Assembly: GCF_001949145.1 (NCBI RefSeq) | Contig: NW_019091709.1 | Location: forward strand, 101,756 to 165,694 | From: Acanthaster planci | Taxonomy: Eukaryota > Echinodermata > Asteroidea > Valvatida > Acanthasteridae | Reading direction: 5' to 3' | Length of the DNA: 63,939 nt | Part shown: one piece after another, positions 35,201 to 44,339 of the stretch | How the letters are laid out: the number at the start of each line of letters is the position of its first letter | Numbering within the stretch: the first letter of the stretch is position 1 | The notes under the pieces: generated by a model | The model's database searches: none | Told to the model about the DNA's origin: nothing | Seen by the model: the letters and a program-made list of their open reading frames with translations, nothing else | Program-made: the position numbers and the translations under genes

Positions 35201-36916
35201 CCCAATGAACTGTTATCAGGCCTCAAGTCAGAGAACAGCAGTAGAGTTTCTTTCAGTCAATGTAGAATTCCTTCAAGCTGCTTTGATGTGCCACTGAAGA
35301 CTCCACAGCTGTAGCTATTGCAATCGAATGTTGGACTTCACTAATCTAGTTCCTGAACCTTGTCCTCAGTGACATGAGGACCCGGTCCTCTGTGGCATGA
35401 AGACCTTGTCATCAGTGATATCAAGGACCTTAGTGATTTAACCACTTCCTGCCGGGGACTCCGGAATCGGAGACGTATGGTTTATGTGCGTGGCAGGGGT
35501 CTCCGAACTCGGACAAAGGAAACAGGGCCCTGTAACAAAAGACGGTACTCCGAACAAAAGACCATTCTGCTGGGCATTACCGACATTTTTCACTCTCAAA
35601 AGTGGCGATAATCCAGCCTTGTTTTGAAACCGTATACCAGTGTTTGGGGCATTGAGAGCCAGCAGATTACCACCGGGGACAAAAGCGCTCCACCACCGCA
35701 GCTATGAGCCACACAGCACCGCTGCATGCTAATCTGGCCCCTATTGAAAAGAGGTCAGCAGTGCACTGAGCCAGGTTCGTGAACAAAAGACAGTTATACA
35801 ACACTGCACAATCTGGGCTTTGTTTATAAGGCTGCAGGCCTGGCTGAAACCCTCGGGCGTCAATGAAGGTCACCTGTCAACTTAGAGTAGTGCCTAACTT
35901 TACTTTGTGTGGCTGTAAACGACCATTAAATGAAATGATGAATTTTTGAAAGATTTTGAAAACAGAAAAAAATGATAGTCATGCCGGCCCAGCATCATCA
36001 ACATTGAAAAATGCCCCGGCATGAAGTGGTTAACAGGCAGAAGTGATTTATATTAAACCATGATATAATCACATTGATCATATGAAGTGCAAAAACTGAA
36101 GATAAGAGATTGAAAACTGAAGACTTTCAGATCTAATCTTGTTTTGTTGTTGTTTTTTGTTCCTTTTTTTCCTTTATTTTTTTTAGGAATTGAAGGCAGG
36201 GCTGGTATGGTTGCCATTGTGGACACCGAAGGGACCCTGGATCTAGTCCAATTGAACCAGAGTCTCAAGTCGTCGCTGCCGCCATATGCTCGACCTCTAT
36301 TCATCCGTGTCACGCGAGAAGTCGACACTACAGGTTTGTTGTACCCTAAATTTGCTGGTTTTGTCCCAACCTTACCTAGTGTGCGCCCATGAAGAACAGA
36401 GGTTCAGATAAGGTTGTGGTAACCTTGTGTGGAAAAAGATAACAAAGGTTACCTCCTTTCTGGAAAAACAGTTTTAGACGCATTTTTTGGTTAGGGTTAA
36501 CGGTAGCAAAAGAGAGAAGAAGTCTAGGAAGTCATCACCTCCCCCCCCCAAAAAAAAATTTGTGGAGTGTTCACATTGCAAGAAGAATTAGTATTTTTAA
36601 GAATTTGCACCAAAGGAATGTCCACATTAGGCAAATAATGGGACCATGTGTGTTTGGGGATGGATTGATATCTTTTTTCATTGGACTAGTCCTAGAGGTG
36701 GACTTCCCCACTCACTTTTCCCGAGTTTGTCACGTCCATTCTTTCCGTTATGCGTTCACAGGCACTTTCAAGTTGAAAAAGGTTGACCTGCGGAAGGAGA
36801 ACTTTGACCCAAGGAAGGTCGGCGAGGACAAGCTCTTTTACATGAATGGCAAGGAGTTCGTTCCCCTGACGCCCAGCATACATGAGGACATCCTTGCTGG
36901 AAAAATCCGATTCTAG
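20055..36916 (+). CDS. SLC27A4: SLC27A long-chain fatty acid transporter / acyl-CoA synthetase (FATP1/4 class)
   Basis: A complete gene for a membrane-bound ATP-dependent acyl-CoA synthetase that drives fatty acid uptake by converting long and very long fatty acids to CoA esters. Eleven exons join in frame: 20055-20215, 21741-22129, 30725-30880, 31112-31181, 31872-32073, 32710-32859, 33135-33321, 33889-34026, 35025-35189, 36187-36333, 36762-36916. They total 1920 bp or 639 residues, against about 640 for vertebrate FATP4. Seen in order: an N-terminal membrane segment (about 24-38) and GGWRF; LALL-type acyl synthetase region with FMETRPEF; the AMP/ATP loop [12 protein letters not shown] (240-251); PLYHSAG and [21 protein letters not shown] (379-387); the FATP signature [20 protein letters not shown] (499-518). 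The ATG at 20055 is chosen for its CACCATG context and its fit to the family N-terminus. FATP4 rather than FATP1 is a judgement; the gene may predate that split. Confidence 0.95.
20216..21740 (+). other. SLC27A4: SLC27A intron 1
   Basis: 1.5 kb with no coding signature. ACATGTA-type motifs occur near 20955 and 20995. The acceptor is CATTTCCAG. Confidence 0.8.
21741..22129 (+). CDS. SLC27A4: SLC27A exon 2: start of the acyl-adenylating domain
   Basis: Residues 54-183. It reads [43 protein letters not shown] and [12 protein letters not shown], all in the order seen in FATP proteins. It is noticeably richer in G+C than the flanking introns. Confidence 0.95.
22318..22490 (+). mobile_element. MITE-like element, copy 2 of a three-copy family
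   Basis: Begins GGACAGAGGGGTACCCCCC and ends GGTTCTCTCTGTCCCATAG, with the shared interior GTCCAATCCCTA and TGTTACTTAACACATCCCCC. The ends are inverted repeats. Confidence 0.75.
24402..24770. repeat. ACATGTAC palindrome clusters
   Basis: Repeats of GTACATGTAC and TACATGTACATG at 24402-24480, 24598-24625 and 24753-24770. The unit is self-complementary, so any run can fold back. On both strands it gives spurious Cys/Thr- or Val/His-rich open frames. Confidence 0.9.
25066..25240 (+). mobile_element. MITE-like element, copy 3 of a three-copy family
   Basis: Begins GTGGGATGGAGGGGTACCCC and ends GGTTCTCTCTGTCCCATATC. The interior has CTGTCCAATTCCTAC, GTTACCTAACACATCCCCCC and ATTCCTGAGATTCC, matching copies 1 and 2; a CAAACAATGATCAAACAATG duplication is private to this copy. 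Confidence 0.75.
27080..27422. repeat. dense TGTACATGTACA array
   Basis: A 30-bp tandem start built from CACGTATACAGTTGTACATG plus TACATGT, then irregular runs of ACATGTACATG through 27420. Six or more separate runs occur in 340 bp. The mixture of CATGTA and GTACAT steps gives perfect inverted repeats at every scale. Confidence 0.9.
27642..28138. mobile_element. PIF/Harbinger-like MITE, 497 bp, TAA target duplication
   Basis: Left end GGCCAAACAATATAATAC with TAGTTGTGCTTCC a little inside. The right end in reverse complement is GGCCAAACAAATTAATAG with TTGTGTTTCC. The element is flanked on both sides by TAA (27639-27641 and 28139-28141). A 3-bp TAA/TTA duplication with GG-starting termini is typical of PIF/Harbinger. 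There is no transposase ORF. The body contains repeated CGACCCT-type blocks. Confidence 0.75.
28510..29000. repeat. diverged interspersed repeat, copy B
   Basis: The partner of the block at 10240-10800. It shows TTTTTCCCTGACGAATTCTT, AAATTGGTATTGTAAGG, GACCCTATGCTGCTGTAGGG and a pyrimidine-rich tail in the same order. Confidence 0.45.
29320..30265. mobile_element. possible DNA transposon containing an expanded minisatellite
   Basis: The left part has TACTGTATGAGCCACCCGAT then TTGTAAGCCGCAGC. The right part in reverse complement has CTCCGTAATTTTCGGAATTT then CAGCTGCGGC. Both termini lead into the motif ATAAGCCGC, which is also the core of the internal 39-bp array. This suggests a non-autonomous element whose subterminal repeat expanded. 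No target duplication was identified and the termini are diverged. Confidence 0.4.
29739..30240. repeat. 39-bp minisatellite, about 13 copies
   Basis: The unit is GTGTGAGAATCAACGTATAA followed by GCCGCAGCAACATTTTTCA, with variants such as AAGGTATAA and GCGGCAGCATTTTTTAGT. Because 39 is divisible by 3 and the unit lacks stops in several frames, it creates a 236-codon minus-strand open frame of 13-residue repeats, which I do not consider a gene. Confidence 0.95.
30300..30520. repeat. CATTTGTACATGAACATGTC short-unit array
   Basis: About eight degenerate copies of a roughly 20-bp unit GTCCATTTGTACATGAACAT, mixed with plain ACATGTACATG. It is another local expansion of the palindromic motif, ending about 200 bp before SLC27A exon 3. 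Confidence 0.9.
30725..30880 (+). CDS. SLC27A4: SLC27A exon 3
   Basis: Residues 184-235. It reads [20 protein letters not shown] and [10 protein letters not shown] across the junction. This is the most variable part of FATP proteins, and I accept the exon on its splice sites, phase 1-to-1 fit and position. Confidence 0.88.
31112..31181 (+). CDS. SLC27A4: SLC27A exon 4: ATP/AMP loop
   Basis: A 70-bp exon carrying [20 protein letters not shown], the adenylate-forming enzyme P-loop (residues 237-256). The split codon AG|G gives Arg259 with the next exon. Confidence 0.95.
31182..31871 (+). other. SLC27A4: SLC27A intron 4
   Basis: 690 bp with one ACATGTAC motif near 31450 and a G-run near 31410. 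Nothing else recognised. Confidence 0.8.
31872..32073 (+). CDS. SLC27A4: SLC27A exon 5
   Basis: Residues 259-326. It contains [20 protein letters not shown] and [20 protein letters not shown], highly conserved FATP segments contributing to the adenylation pocket. Confidence 0.96.
32074..32709 (+). other. SLC27A4: SLC27A intron 5
   Basis: 636 bp ending in a long T-run (32649-32668) and a TTTCTCCCTGCAG acceptor. No other feature seen. Confidence 0.8.
32710..32859 (+). CDS. SLC27A4: SLC27A exon 6
   Basis: Residues 327-376: [32 protein letters not shown] and RYNIKQ. The exon is exactly 50 codons, in phase 0 on both sides. Confidence 0.96.
33135..33321 (+). CDS. SLC27A4: SLC27A exon 7: YGxTE motif
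   Basis: Residues 377-438. It begins [11 protein letters not shown], the adenylate-forming A5-type motif, and continues to [16 protein letters not shown]. In vertebrate FATPs the corresponding segment is followed by Cys-Asn where this protein has Gly-Asn. Confidence 0.96.
33322..33888 (+). other. SLC27A4: SLC27A intron 7
   Basis: 567 bp, no feature recognised beyond the splice sites. Confidence 0.8.
33889..34026 (+). CDS. SLC27A4: SLC27A exon 8
   Basis: Residues 439-484: [22 protein letters not shown] and [11 protein letters not shown]. This leads into the C-terminal lid domain. Confidence 0.95.
34463..34962. mobile_element. foldback element with long inverted arms (about 500 bp)
   Basis: Inside SLC27A intron 8. 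The left arm (for example GAGACCCAGAGAGGGCG, AACTGCACTTTGCTGG, GGGTTGCTTCTGCTC) is matched in reverse complement by the right arm (GCAGAAGCACCCCCTC, CAGCGAAGTGCAGTT, GCCCTCTCTTGGTCC). The arms are about 200 bp or more and about 75 to 80 percent alike by eye. A related single arm lies at 53107-53283. Confidence 0.7.
35025..35189 (+). CDS. SLC27A4: SLC27A exon 9: FATP signature
   Basis: Residues 485-539. It carries [13 protein letters not shown] and [20 protein letters not shown], the C-terminal motif that defines FATP/very-long-chain acyl-CoA synthetases, then [11 protein letters not shown]. Confidence 0.97.
35345..35430. repeat. short degenerate tandem repeat (CCTTGTCATCAGTGACATGA type)
   Basis: Three imperfect copies of a unit of about 35 bp containing GACCTTGTC-TCAGTGA-AT-A-GACC, directly before the TTAA-flanked element. 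Confidence 0.7.
35442..36029. mobile_element. TTAA-flanked MITE (piggyBac- or Kolobok-like), 588 bp
   Basis: In SLC27A intron 9. The left terminus is CCACTTCCTGCCGGGG and the right terminus in reverse complement CCACTTCATGCCGGGG (15 of 16 identical). The element is flanked by TTAA at 35438-35441 and 36030-36033. TTAA duplication is the hallmark of piggyBac and also of Kolobok; there is no ORF for a transposase. Confidence 0.8.
36187..36333 (+). CDS. SLC27A4: SLC27A exon 10
   Basis: Residues 540-588: [31 protein letters not shown]. The GRAGMA-type and LPxYARPxFxR motifs are typical of the FATP C-terminus. Confidence 0.96.
36762..36916 (+). CDS. SLC27A4: SLC27A exon 11 and stop
   Basis: Residues 589-639: [31 protein letters not shown], ending AGKIRF then TAG at 36914. 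Vertebrate FATP4 ends in a similar AGEEKL-type tail. No peroxisomal targeting tripeptide. Confidence 0.96.
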
Positions 36917-37444
36917 ACATTGCATCGAAAAAGATTCTGTTTACATTTGATGCTCAGACACTAGCTCATGTAAAAAAAAAAAGTTGTGTAATCAGAAATG
37001 TAATTATTGTCTGAGGAATGAGTTTGTTGACCTCTGTGTTGCCCACTTTCGAAGCAGTTGACCTGAAAGTGACCGACTCTGGCAGAACCTGATGCTTCTT
37101 ACCATTGTCCATTACACTGTATGGTTCTGCAACATTAAAATTCCATTTCGATTGTAATTTCAAAATCCATGTCTTTGTCAGATTTTATCCAAACTTCCTC
37201 AAACGCACATCCAATGAAAGTTTGTTTATACGTACACGACAGTGATCCCTAACCCCAATTTTGAATTTTCACCCCTAGTGTTTTGCTAGAGCTGGTCACG
37301 TATATTGGAAGATATCTGTTTATACCTTGTACCTAATCTGTGAGTGGCATGCATCTGCGTCATTGGGAAATGTTCCAGTGTGTCACAGTAAAACCGAATG
37401 ACTCCTGTTCAACAACCTGACTTTGGGGAGTTGAGTTTTTAAGA
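36917..37444 (+). other. SLC27A4: probable SLC27A 3' UTR
   Basis: AT-rich DNA after the stop, with an A-run at 36972 and an ATTAAA variant poly(A) hexamer near 37133. Position-based assignment only. Confidence 0.4.
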
Positions 37445-37740
37445 AAGTTGTTCTTTCCTTGCCTTTCACCTCTGTGGCCCGGGTTCAATTCCCGACTCAG
37501 TCCACATGAAGATTGGGTTTTCAGTCCGTACCTGATTCTAAGGGTTTTACCCAGAATATTTTCCTGGGCTTTTCCCCCCACCTCTAAAACTAGAACAGCT
37601 TCTCATGCAAGTCTCCTCTCTCCAGATGTGGGCCGTTTGGTGGCTGCTTGGGTTGCCCCTGTAAGCCTTTGTTGTAAATCCGAAGGCCTCCATGGACAGC
37701 TGTGCTGTCACTGATTGGAGCTTCGCCTCATTAAAGATGA
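37445..37740 (+). mobile_element. tRNA-derived SINE-like element
   Basis: CTGTGGCCCGGGTTCAATTC around 37474-37493 contains a Pol III B box (GGTTCAATTCC at 37482-37492). It is followed by a SINE-type body: GATTGGGTTTTCAGTCC, GGGTTTTACCCAGAATATTT and AAGCCTTTGTTGTAAATCCG. The A box is degraded or missing, so this is a 5'-decayed copy, not a functional tRNA. Confidence 0.6.
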
Positions 37741-38519
37741 CACAACTAAATGTTCAGTCTACTCCTCACAAGCACGTATCTATCCAGTTTGTCACACGTG
37801 CACTGTATAGCTGTAAAAAGGATACATCAGCTCCTAGATGCTTGACTGCAACGACAGTGATCTTGAGTCAGGCTATTTACGAACCATACGAATACCATCA
37901 AACCAATTGCACTATCAGTGTTTCTGTCATCGGTATTTCATGGAAGTGTTGTGAAAGAAGTGGAGTATTTGAGTTTTTAAGATGCCAAAAGACATTTCAA
38001 TGATTTTCGATTTGTTTAATCGTTGAGAAGCAAAATATGTCATTAAAAAACAAAATGTTGACCAAGTTTACCCTCTTTCTTTTCTTGGAGATACAGCACA
38101 GTGTCGTTTTAACAAACACGACAGGATCCACACGAAATATTGGGTGAAGTGAGAATCGGCCAACATCTGGACACCAGTAATTTGTTTCCTCTGTTTCCAC
38201 CTGTGTCCGTACAAAAAGAGGCATCCAAGGTTTAGACTTAAATGAGATCCAGTTAATGAGTGGTTACAAACAGGCAAATAGCAGTGTCCTTACATGTACG
38301 TGTGTATGGTATAAAAAGTAAAGCATGGGCCAGAAATTTCTCCTCAAAAGCTGGAGTGAGAAGCGTCAAGTTGGAAAAATGAACGGCTAGAAACCTGTAC
38401 AAGGAAAAGCTGTCGTCCAGATTGCATAGACAGCAAGCAGTGTGTGTTCATGACACTGGATTTTTATATCAATTTTTCTTTGAAGTAACTGCCCCCTTTA
38501 GAAATTGTCGGCCTATATT

Positions 38520-38580
38520 AATACGAGAACTTTATCGAGCTGTATGTAGCTCACTGCATAAAAAAAAGAATGAGGAACGA
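38520..38580. repeat. interspersed repeat fragment, copy 1
   Basis: GAACTTTATCGAGCTGTATG then TAGCTCACTGCATAAAAAA. The same segment with two substitutions occurs at 39025-39070 (GAACTTTATCGAGCTGTTTG). Confidence 0.8.
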
Positions 38581-39019
38581 TTGAAGTGGAATTGTGTCTT
38601 ACTCTTTTCCTAATGGAGAGCCAGGGCCGGGGATGTTTCAAAATACAGGTTGCGATGTTCTGGATATAATTATTAGAGTTTCTAAAAGTTTCCCAAAGTT
38701 CCATTTTGAATTTTAGAAAAATTGATTACAGTTGTCTCGACAACGTTAAGTACTGATGCAGTTCACTGTTTTTGTGTTTGCAGAATAAACTGACGAGTCT
38801 GTGTTCTTTGGAGCAGAAACGTGTCCTTCAGTGATTTTTTTCCTAGTCGGTTTCCAGTAAACATGGGCGCCAGACGTTCTGGGCCATTTCCCAGTCAACA
38901 GTATAAAACAATGTTTTTTTTATTGGCTTGGAGCAGGGGGAAGGGGTTTCGAACCCCCCCCCCCATCCGTGGCTGTGTCCCCGTGTGTGTGCTTGCGCTC
39001 TTGAAATTCCGAACTTGTT

Positions 39020-39085
39020 TTTACAAGAACTTTATCGAGCTGTTTGTTGCTCACTGCATAAAAAATGGAGCAATGGTGGCAATTC
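39020..39085. repeat. interspersed repeat fragment, copy 2
   Basis: The second copy of the 38520 segment, in direct orientation 498 bp away. Likely two fragments of one transposon family or ends of one insertion. Confidence 0.8.
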
Positions 39086-39215
39086 ATACGATCCCATCTT
39101 CCGTTTGGAGACGTTTGTTGGATTTGTAAGAAACATTCTAAGCGCAAACATCCTCCAACATCTCATTCATGCATTAAAAAAACTCACAATTGAAAATACA
39201 ACGCGAATGCAAGAA

Positions 39216-39252
39216 TGTAACGCTCGTGGACGGGTGGTTCGCGAGCGTTACA
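39216..39252. repeat. perfect 11-bp-stem hairpin
   Basis: TGTAACGCTCG (39216-39226) and CGAGCGTTACA (39242-39252) are exact reverse complements around a 15-nt loop. Confidence 0.9.
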
Positions 39253-40545
39253 TGCGTCTCTGACAAAGAGGGGTCATGATTTGCCAACCTGAAGAATGTG
39301 CATGTGGGAGTTTGGCGCCACTGCAGTTACAATGTCTAATCGGATTAGTGTGTAGGCTGTAAATGAGGGCGACGTTTCAGTTGAAATATTTCAACACGTC
39401 GATTCCTGAATCTCTCATATTTCCACATTGAGCTTTCTGCAGCCAGTGCGCGGGACCTAAAGACTTCAGGCGAGAAAGAACATCCGAAAGTTATGTGGTG
39501 AGCCCGGCCAGGCAAAATGTGTAAGTATCCACTTTATTTTCCCACTTATAAACTGATTAAAGTCAAGAATTCAGGACCGCGAGGTGGCATAGACGTGGGT
39601 GCTTGTGCACGTGGTACCTCTGTCTCGCAATGGAATGTGTTCGGTTACAAGTTGTGAAGTCATCCGAAAATATGCAACTCCATTTGTTTGAGCCGATTTA
39701 TTTTTAACTGGGGTCAGTGAACAGTGGACACAATGTTGTACATACACGTATTTCTGTGCCAGGGACTGGGTTGGAAATACCTCGGGGGAGATAAGATAAC
39801 TTGCACAATACGAGAACATAATTTGGAAACGGTTCATAGGACTATCACATGGCAGTATAGATGCACGACTTCTAAAGTATGTTTTGTCAGCCCTCTTGAT
39901 GCCCACATTATGAGTGATTGGAGTGAATGTCACACAGTTTAGAATTCGCCTTATTCACAAGTCGGCCATATTGAACTGAAAACCTTTTTATCTCGGCACC
40001 TGAGAGTAAAAACGAAAGCACTAATATTAAACTTCGTTACGAATTAATGATGACAATTATGCCAGTGAAGAATTTAAAATCTGAATGAAAGTGATCGAGG
40101 CATGGATCCCACAATAATCTGGCACCATCCCATTTAACATATTAAACTGATTACATGTATATTCTGGTAACAAATTTGAGAAAAACGGTTTCCCCGCAAT
40201 TAAGGTCTGTTGGGAAGTTAATAGTAAGCTTAATTCTCAGTCACACTGACAGCTTGTTCTGTGTCAAACATTTGGGGCACACCAGTAACATGACGGCAAC
40301 AAAACAAAGACTATAAATTTATTGTCATGTAAAGTTAAACCAACCCTGGCGTTATACATGAAAATTTATGTAATGATTCGATAAATGTAAAATAACACGG
40401 AAAAATATATACCTTCGATTGTGGGCATCAGTTCGTACTTTTTATTTTGTAAACACTGACATTTTTCCCCGTGCGATTGTGCTTTTGGGTTCTTTTATAT
40501 ATCGTGTACGAAAAACCTGTCATGCCTTCTCTTGTTTCTGCGAAA

Positions 40546-40625
40546 AATTAATAATAATAATAATAACACATTTCTTATATAGCGCATCACATAGCACATC
40601 TCGATGCGCTTCACAGTAATATTAT
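40546..40625. repeat. AATAAT microsatellite and TTATATAGCGC-type repeat
   Basis: (AAT)n is followed by TTATATAGCGCATCACATAG and CTCGATGCGCTTCACA. AGCGCATC and GATGCGCT form a hairpin. A TTTATATAGCGC...GCGCTT pattern is widespread in marine animal genomes as an interspersed repeat; I do not know its class. Confidence 0.6.
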
Positions 40626-41324
40626 GAAATAAAGCAATTAATGAAACAGGTAAATTTATCAAAAATTATCAAAATCGTTAAGTTTGAGCCACATGCGCCA
40701 GCCCTGAAGCTTCGAAGTCTAGGCACCGAACAAAATATCTGGCTATTTGGATCCCATGCAAAAGCTTGGGGCAAATATTTGTAGCGTGCTGCAACACGTT
40801 CGCCAAGTTAGGTGCGCTGCGTGAAAGGCCTTCGAAACCATGCAGAGCGCAGTCTGTGTTACGATTTTTTATTCTTATGCGTCATTTCAGAACATTTCCC
40901 AGAACAAGTTGAATTATCCATGTTCTTTTGTGCAATGCCAATCCGTGGCCTTGTGAAACAGTTCATCAGTTATGAAGTCAACCGCGGCGTGGGAAATTTC
41001 TTGTGGTGGCATAATGATGAACTCAGGAGGTCCTAAGAGTGCATTTTTGGACCTTTTTTCCCGAACTCTTTCCTCATACACAAAGCCTTGCTTGCCTGTG
41101 AGATAGGCCAATGACTTTCACAACATTTTTGTGAAGGAAGAATAGGCCTACAGATACTCCAAAGCATTTTGGGTGGTTACCTGCTACCTCATATAAAGGC
41201 GTATGCACACAACGCGCACGCTAACCTTTGTATTGCTCATTTATATAATTACATTTGTAAGAATTATTTTCATCTAGTGAGGGCGTGAAGAGTGCAGTTG
41301 AATCAAAGCTTTGAGTTAGGTTGA

Positions 41325-41411
41325 GTCCGAATCACTTGGCTACGGCTGGAAATCACGGCCAGTTCACATTAAGTCGTGTATAAATTCCCGCCGTAGCCAA
41401 GTGATTCGGAC
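41325..41411. mobile_element. short MITE with perfect 22-bp inverted ends
   Basis: The 22-bp ends start GTCCGAATCACTTGGCTACG (41325-41346) and are repeated exactly in reverse complement at 41390-41411, with a 43-bp centre. The same terminus with three changes begins the larger element at 60977. Confidence 0.85.
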
Positions 41412-41998
41412 ACGGCCTTAGACATTATTAAGAAAGTTGCTATCTAGCACAGAGCTCAATGTCATCGCAAGTTCTCAAGTTCTGTTCAATGAAAATTCCT
41501 GCTCTCACTGATATTTTGCGCTCTCAATTGGGGTAAAAATGCTACCTATGAAAGCGTCAACGGTGTCAACTTTTTCTGTATACGTTACAGTCGCCTTTTT
41601 GCCAACGAGTGGATGGCAAAACTATAGGTTGCTGTCAGTAGAAATTAAGTGAAAGAATGGTTCACTTTGTGTTCCAAAAGATCCAGCGCAACTATCAAAA
41701 CACAAAGTAATTAACCACAAGATACTAAATAAACATGAAACCCCTTATTAAAAATGGGGAAAATGTACATGTTGACTGGGAATTTCTCACCACCGAGGAT
41801 GATATTTCAGCAATCCGTGACCTTCTATGCCAATACATGTCGTAGGATATGGGAATGGTCAATAACAATCATAAAAACAAAATAGAGGAATGTGGTTGTG
41901 AACTGCTGCTTCGGATTCAGAGCCTTTTCTAAATATCATTTGTACGTTTTGCGAGCTGTTTAATTCCGAGAAGAAAAATTTTTTCAAACTTTACAATT

Positions 41999-42520
41999 TG
42001 TGTCATCTTGACGTATGTCAGGTGACTTGTCACTTAATGACGTCAACAACACTTCATGTTAATTATGGGGTATAATGCATGTGCATGCACTTCCATTTCT
42101 AGCTACTTCCAGCTGCTACTTAAAGTTCAGTTTCAGTCGGGCGTGTACTTAGGAGATAAGATGCTTTGAAAGGTGCACCTGTAATATCAGAAAATTTACA
42201 TCATCACATAATGTAAATGTTCGCCTAGTTCTCTTCCCTTTCTAGCTATGTGCAAAGTCGGAAGACAGTCGTTTGTGTCAAGTTCAGAAGATACAGTGCT
42301 TTGAAGGGTGCACATTTAATGTCACTTGGCCTATCACCTGAAGACGTCATCATCCATGATACCAATTTAGGACTGTAACACTTCCCCTTCTATCAACGGT
42401 ATGTGCGAAGTGTCAACCCAACTGGACATGCATTTCATGAGATATAGGGTTTTAAAGGATGGAATGTACCTTTAATGTCACGTGAGTTGTCAACTAATGG
42501 CGTCATCCTCACATCAGTTC
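41999..42520. repeat. degenerate tandem array, roughly 130 to 155-bp unit
   Basis: About three to four old copies. Landmarks recur in order: TGACGTCA-like (TAATGACGTCAACA near 42037, GAAGACGTCATCAT near 42342, AATGGCGTCATCCT near 42495), GCTTTGAAAGGTGCACC/GCTTTGAAGGGTGCACA, and CTATGTGCAAAGTC/GTATGTGCGAAGTG. Confidence 0.65.
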
Positions 42521-43779
42521 AACTGTCATTTTAGGGCCTTGAAAAATGATTTTTGTTTTCCTGAAGAGGTACATTGTAAAGAATGTCAAAGAAGAGAAAG
42601 CGAAAAAAATCACAAACTAGGTTGTGACATCATCATGATATCATAATTTTTTCAAATGTAACACAACCCTGTTATCATTCATACCACAGAGCTATAACTC
42701 TATGATCCATACAATTCTTACCTCCGTTAGACGTGATCTTGAGAAGTTGGCTGTAAAAAAAGAATTCAACTATGTAGGCATGTCGTGATCTTAAATGATC
42801 TTAAATTAATTGTTCCGTGAGAAATTTGAAAGACAAGGTTTGTTCAAATCAGAACAGTTCTCTCTACGGACCACTTATTGTGCCCTCACGGTAAGATCTG
42901 GACATTCAGGTAAATGCCAGGCTGATCAAGAGGATTGAGGGGCTCACATTTTGACCTTCAGCTCAGTTATTTCTATTGGATTACGAATGGGCCATGGATG
43001 TTTATGTTCAGAATTGGGCAAGGCCTTGTGACAAGCGTACGTGTATGTTGTGGGATATTTACAACTTATTCCCATGTATAATTTATGCTTCAACAGTGTT
43101 TCTCTATAAGAGAACCGAGTAATTCAGATGTTGCAGAGCACAGGGGCATTTTGGACATAAAACCCTCCAGTCACCCATCTGACATTGATACACACTAACA
43201 GCCGCGTTGCGATTCATTTGAAATTTATTTTGCATCACCCCACCACATCTAAATTCTCTCCGATAAATAGACTGAGGTACAGTGTAAGCCTACACAGAAA
43301 ACGCACAGAGTTACAAACTGAAAATAAAAGTAAGTTCTTAAACCCTTAATTTTCATTTGTGTAAAAAAATATTCAAATTTTTGACAAAAAGAACAATCAA
43401 TTTTAAAATGTGTAAAATATGCCAAAAAGCTTGCTTACATCTGACAAACAAACCTGTAGGCTTTGAAATGGGAGTGCTTTGTTTTCTGTCAATTCTACAC
43501 TTAAAAAGCTTGGGTGAGTGCTGATTACACTTGAAAGCTTCCAGTTGAAGGTGGCATGTCACTAATTATGAACATAATATAAGACGGACTGCGCTGATAA
43601 TTTGCAATGGTTAACATCTTAGAGATTAATGTATAATGTTTTGCATTTTCTACACGTCATCAAAACTCATTTTAATGCATTCCAGGGCCACATCGATGCC
43701 AGCTTACTTGCCTGCTGTGCCTTTCTTCCCCGTGACGAAATCAACCCAACGTAAACACAAAAATCCAAAATCAATTAAA

Positions 43780-44070
43780 ACTTAGGTGATGACGTCATCG
43801 TAACGTCATAAATTTCGCAAAATTCTTTTTTCGAGGTCTTTGTTGGCAGTAAATTTGATGATGATCAAACATCGCAAAGTAACCAAAAAGGTGGCTTGAA
43901 AATGTGTGCAAAGTCAATAGCCTGAAATAAATGTTAAAAAATAGATAATAAATCTGATGATGACGTCATCCACCTTGAATAATTCTTGTATTTAGGTTTT
44001 GGTTGGCAATCACTTTGATAAAGATCAAACATCGGAAAGTTACCCAAAGGTTGGCTTGAAAACATGTTCA
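43780..44070. repeat. two-copy degenerate repeat with TGACGTCA
   Basis: The two copies begin GATGACGTCATCG (43787) and GATGACGTCATCC (43959). They share GATCAAACATCGCAAAGT/GATCAAACATCGGAAAGT and AGGTGGCTTGAAAA/GGTTGGCTTGAAAA. A decayed third copy may lie near 42610 (TTGTGACATCATCATG). Spacing is about 160 to 170 bp. Confidence 0.75.
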
Positions 44071-44339
44071 AAGTTAAAAATCACTGTTCAGAAAAACTGC
44101 TCCTTTGAGTCCATGTCAAATGATTGGTGTTTAAACTGAAGAAATTGTGTGAAATGTTATTTGATATTTTCACTCTAGGGTATATTTGTAATCAAACGAA
44201 AGGGAAAATTTAGTCAGTAGTAATTCTCGGTCGACATTGAGGATTGCTCACTCATCAAACTCGATAATAGTCAGCAGTACAAAAACGTGCTCTGTAAAAA
44301 TTCACTATGTATCATGCACTTGTGGACTAGGGGATATTT

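Larger units (their letters stand above)
37741..40545. other. intergenic DNA with a duplicated segment and a hairpin
   Basis: No gene recognised. It contains the pair of related segments at 38527 and 39025 and the 11-bp-stem hairpin at 39216-39252. A possible donor-like AAAATGTGTAAGT at 39518 has no supporting exon. Confidence 0.5.
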
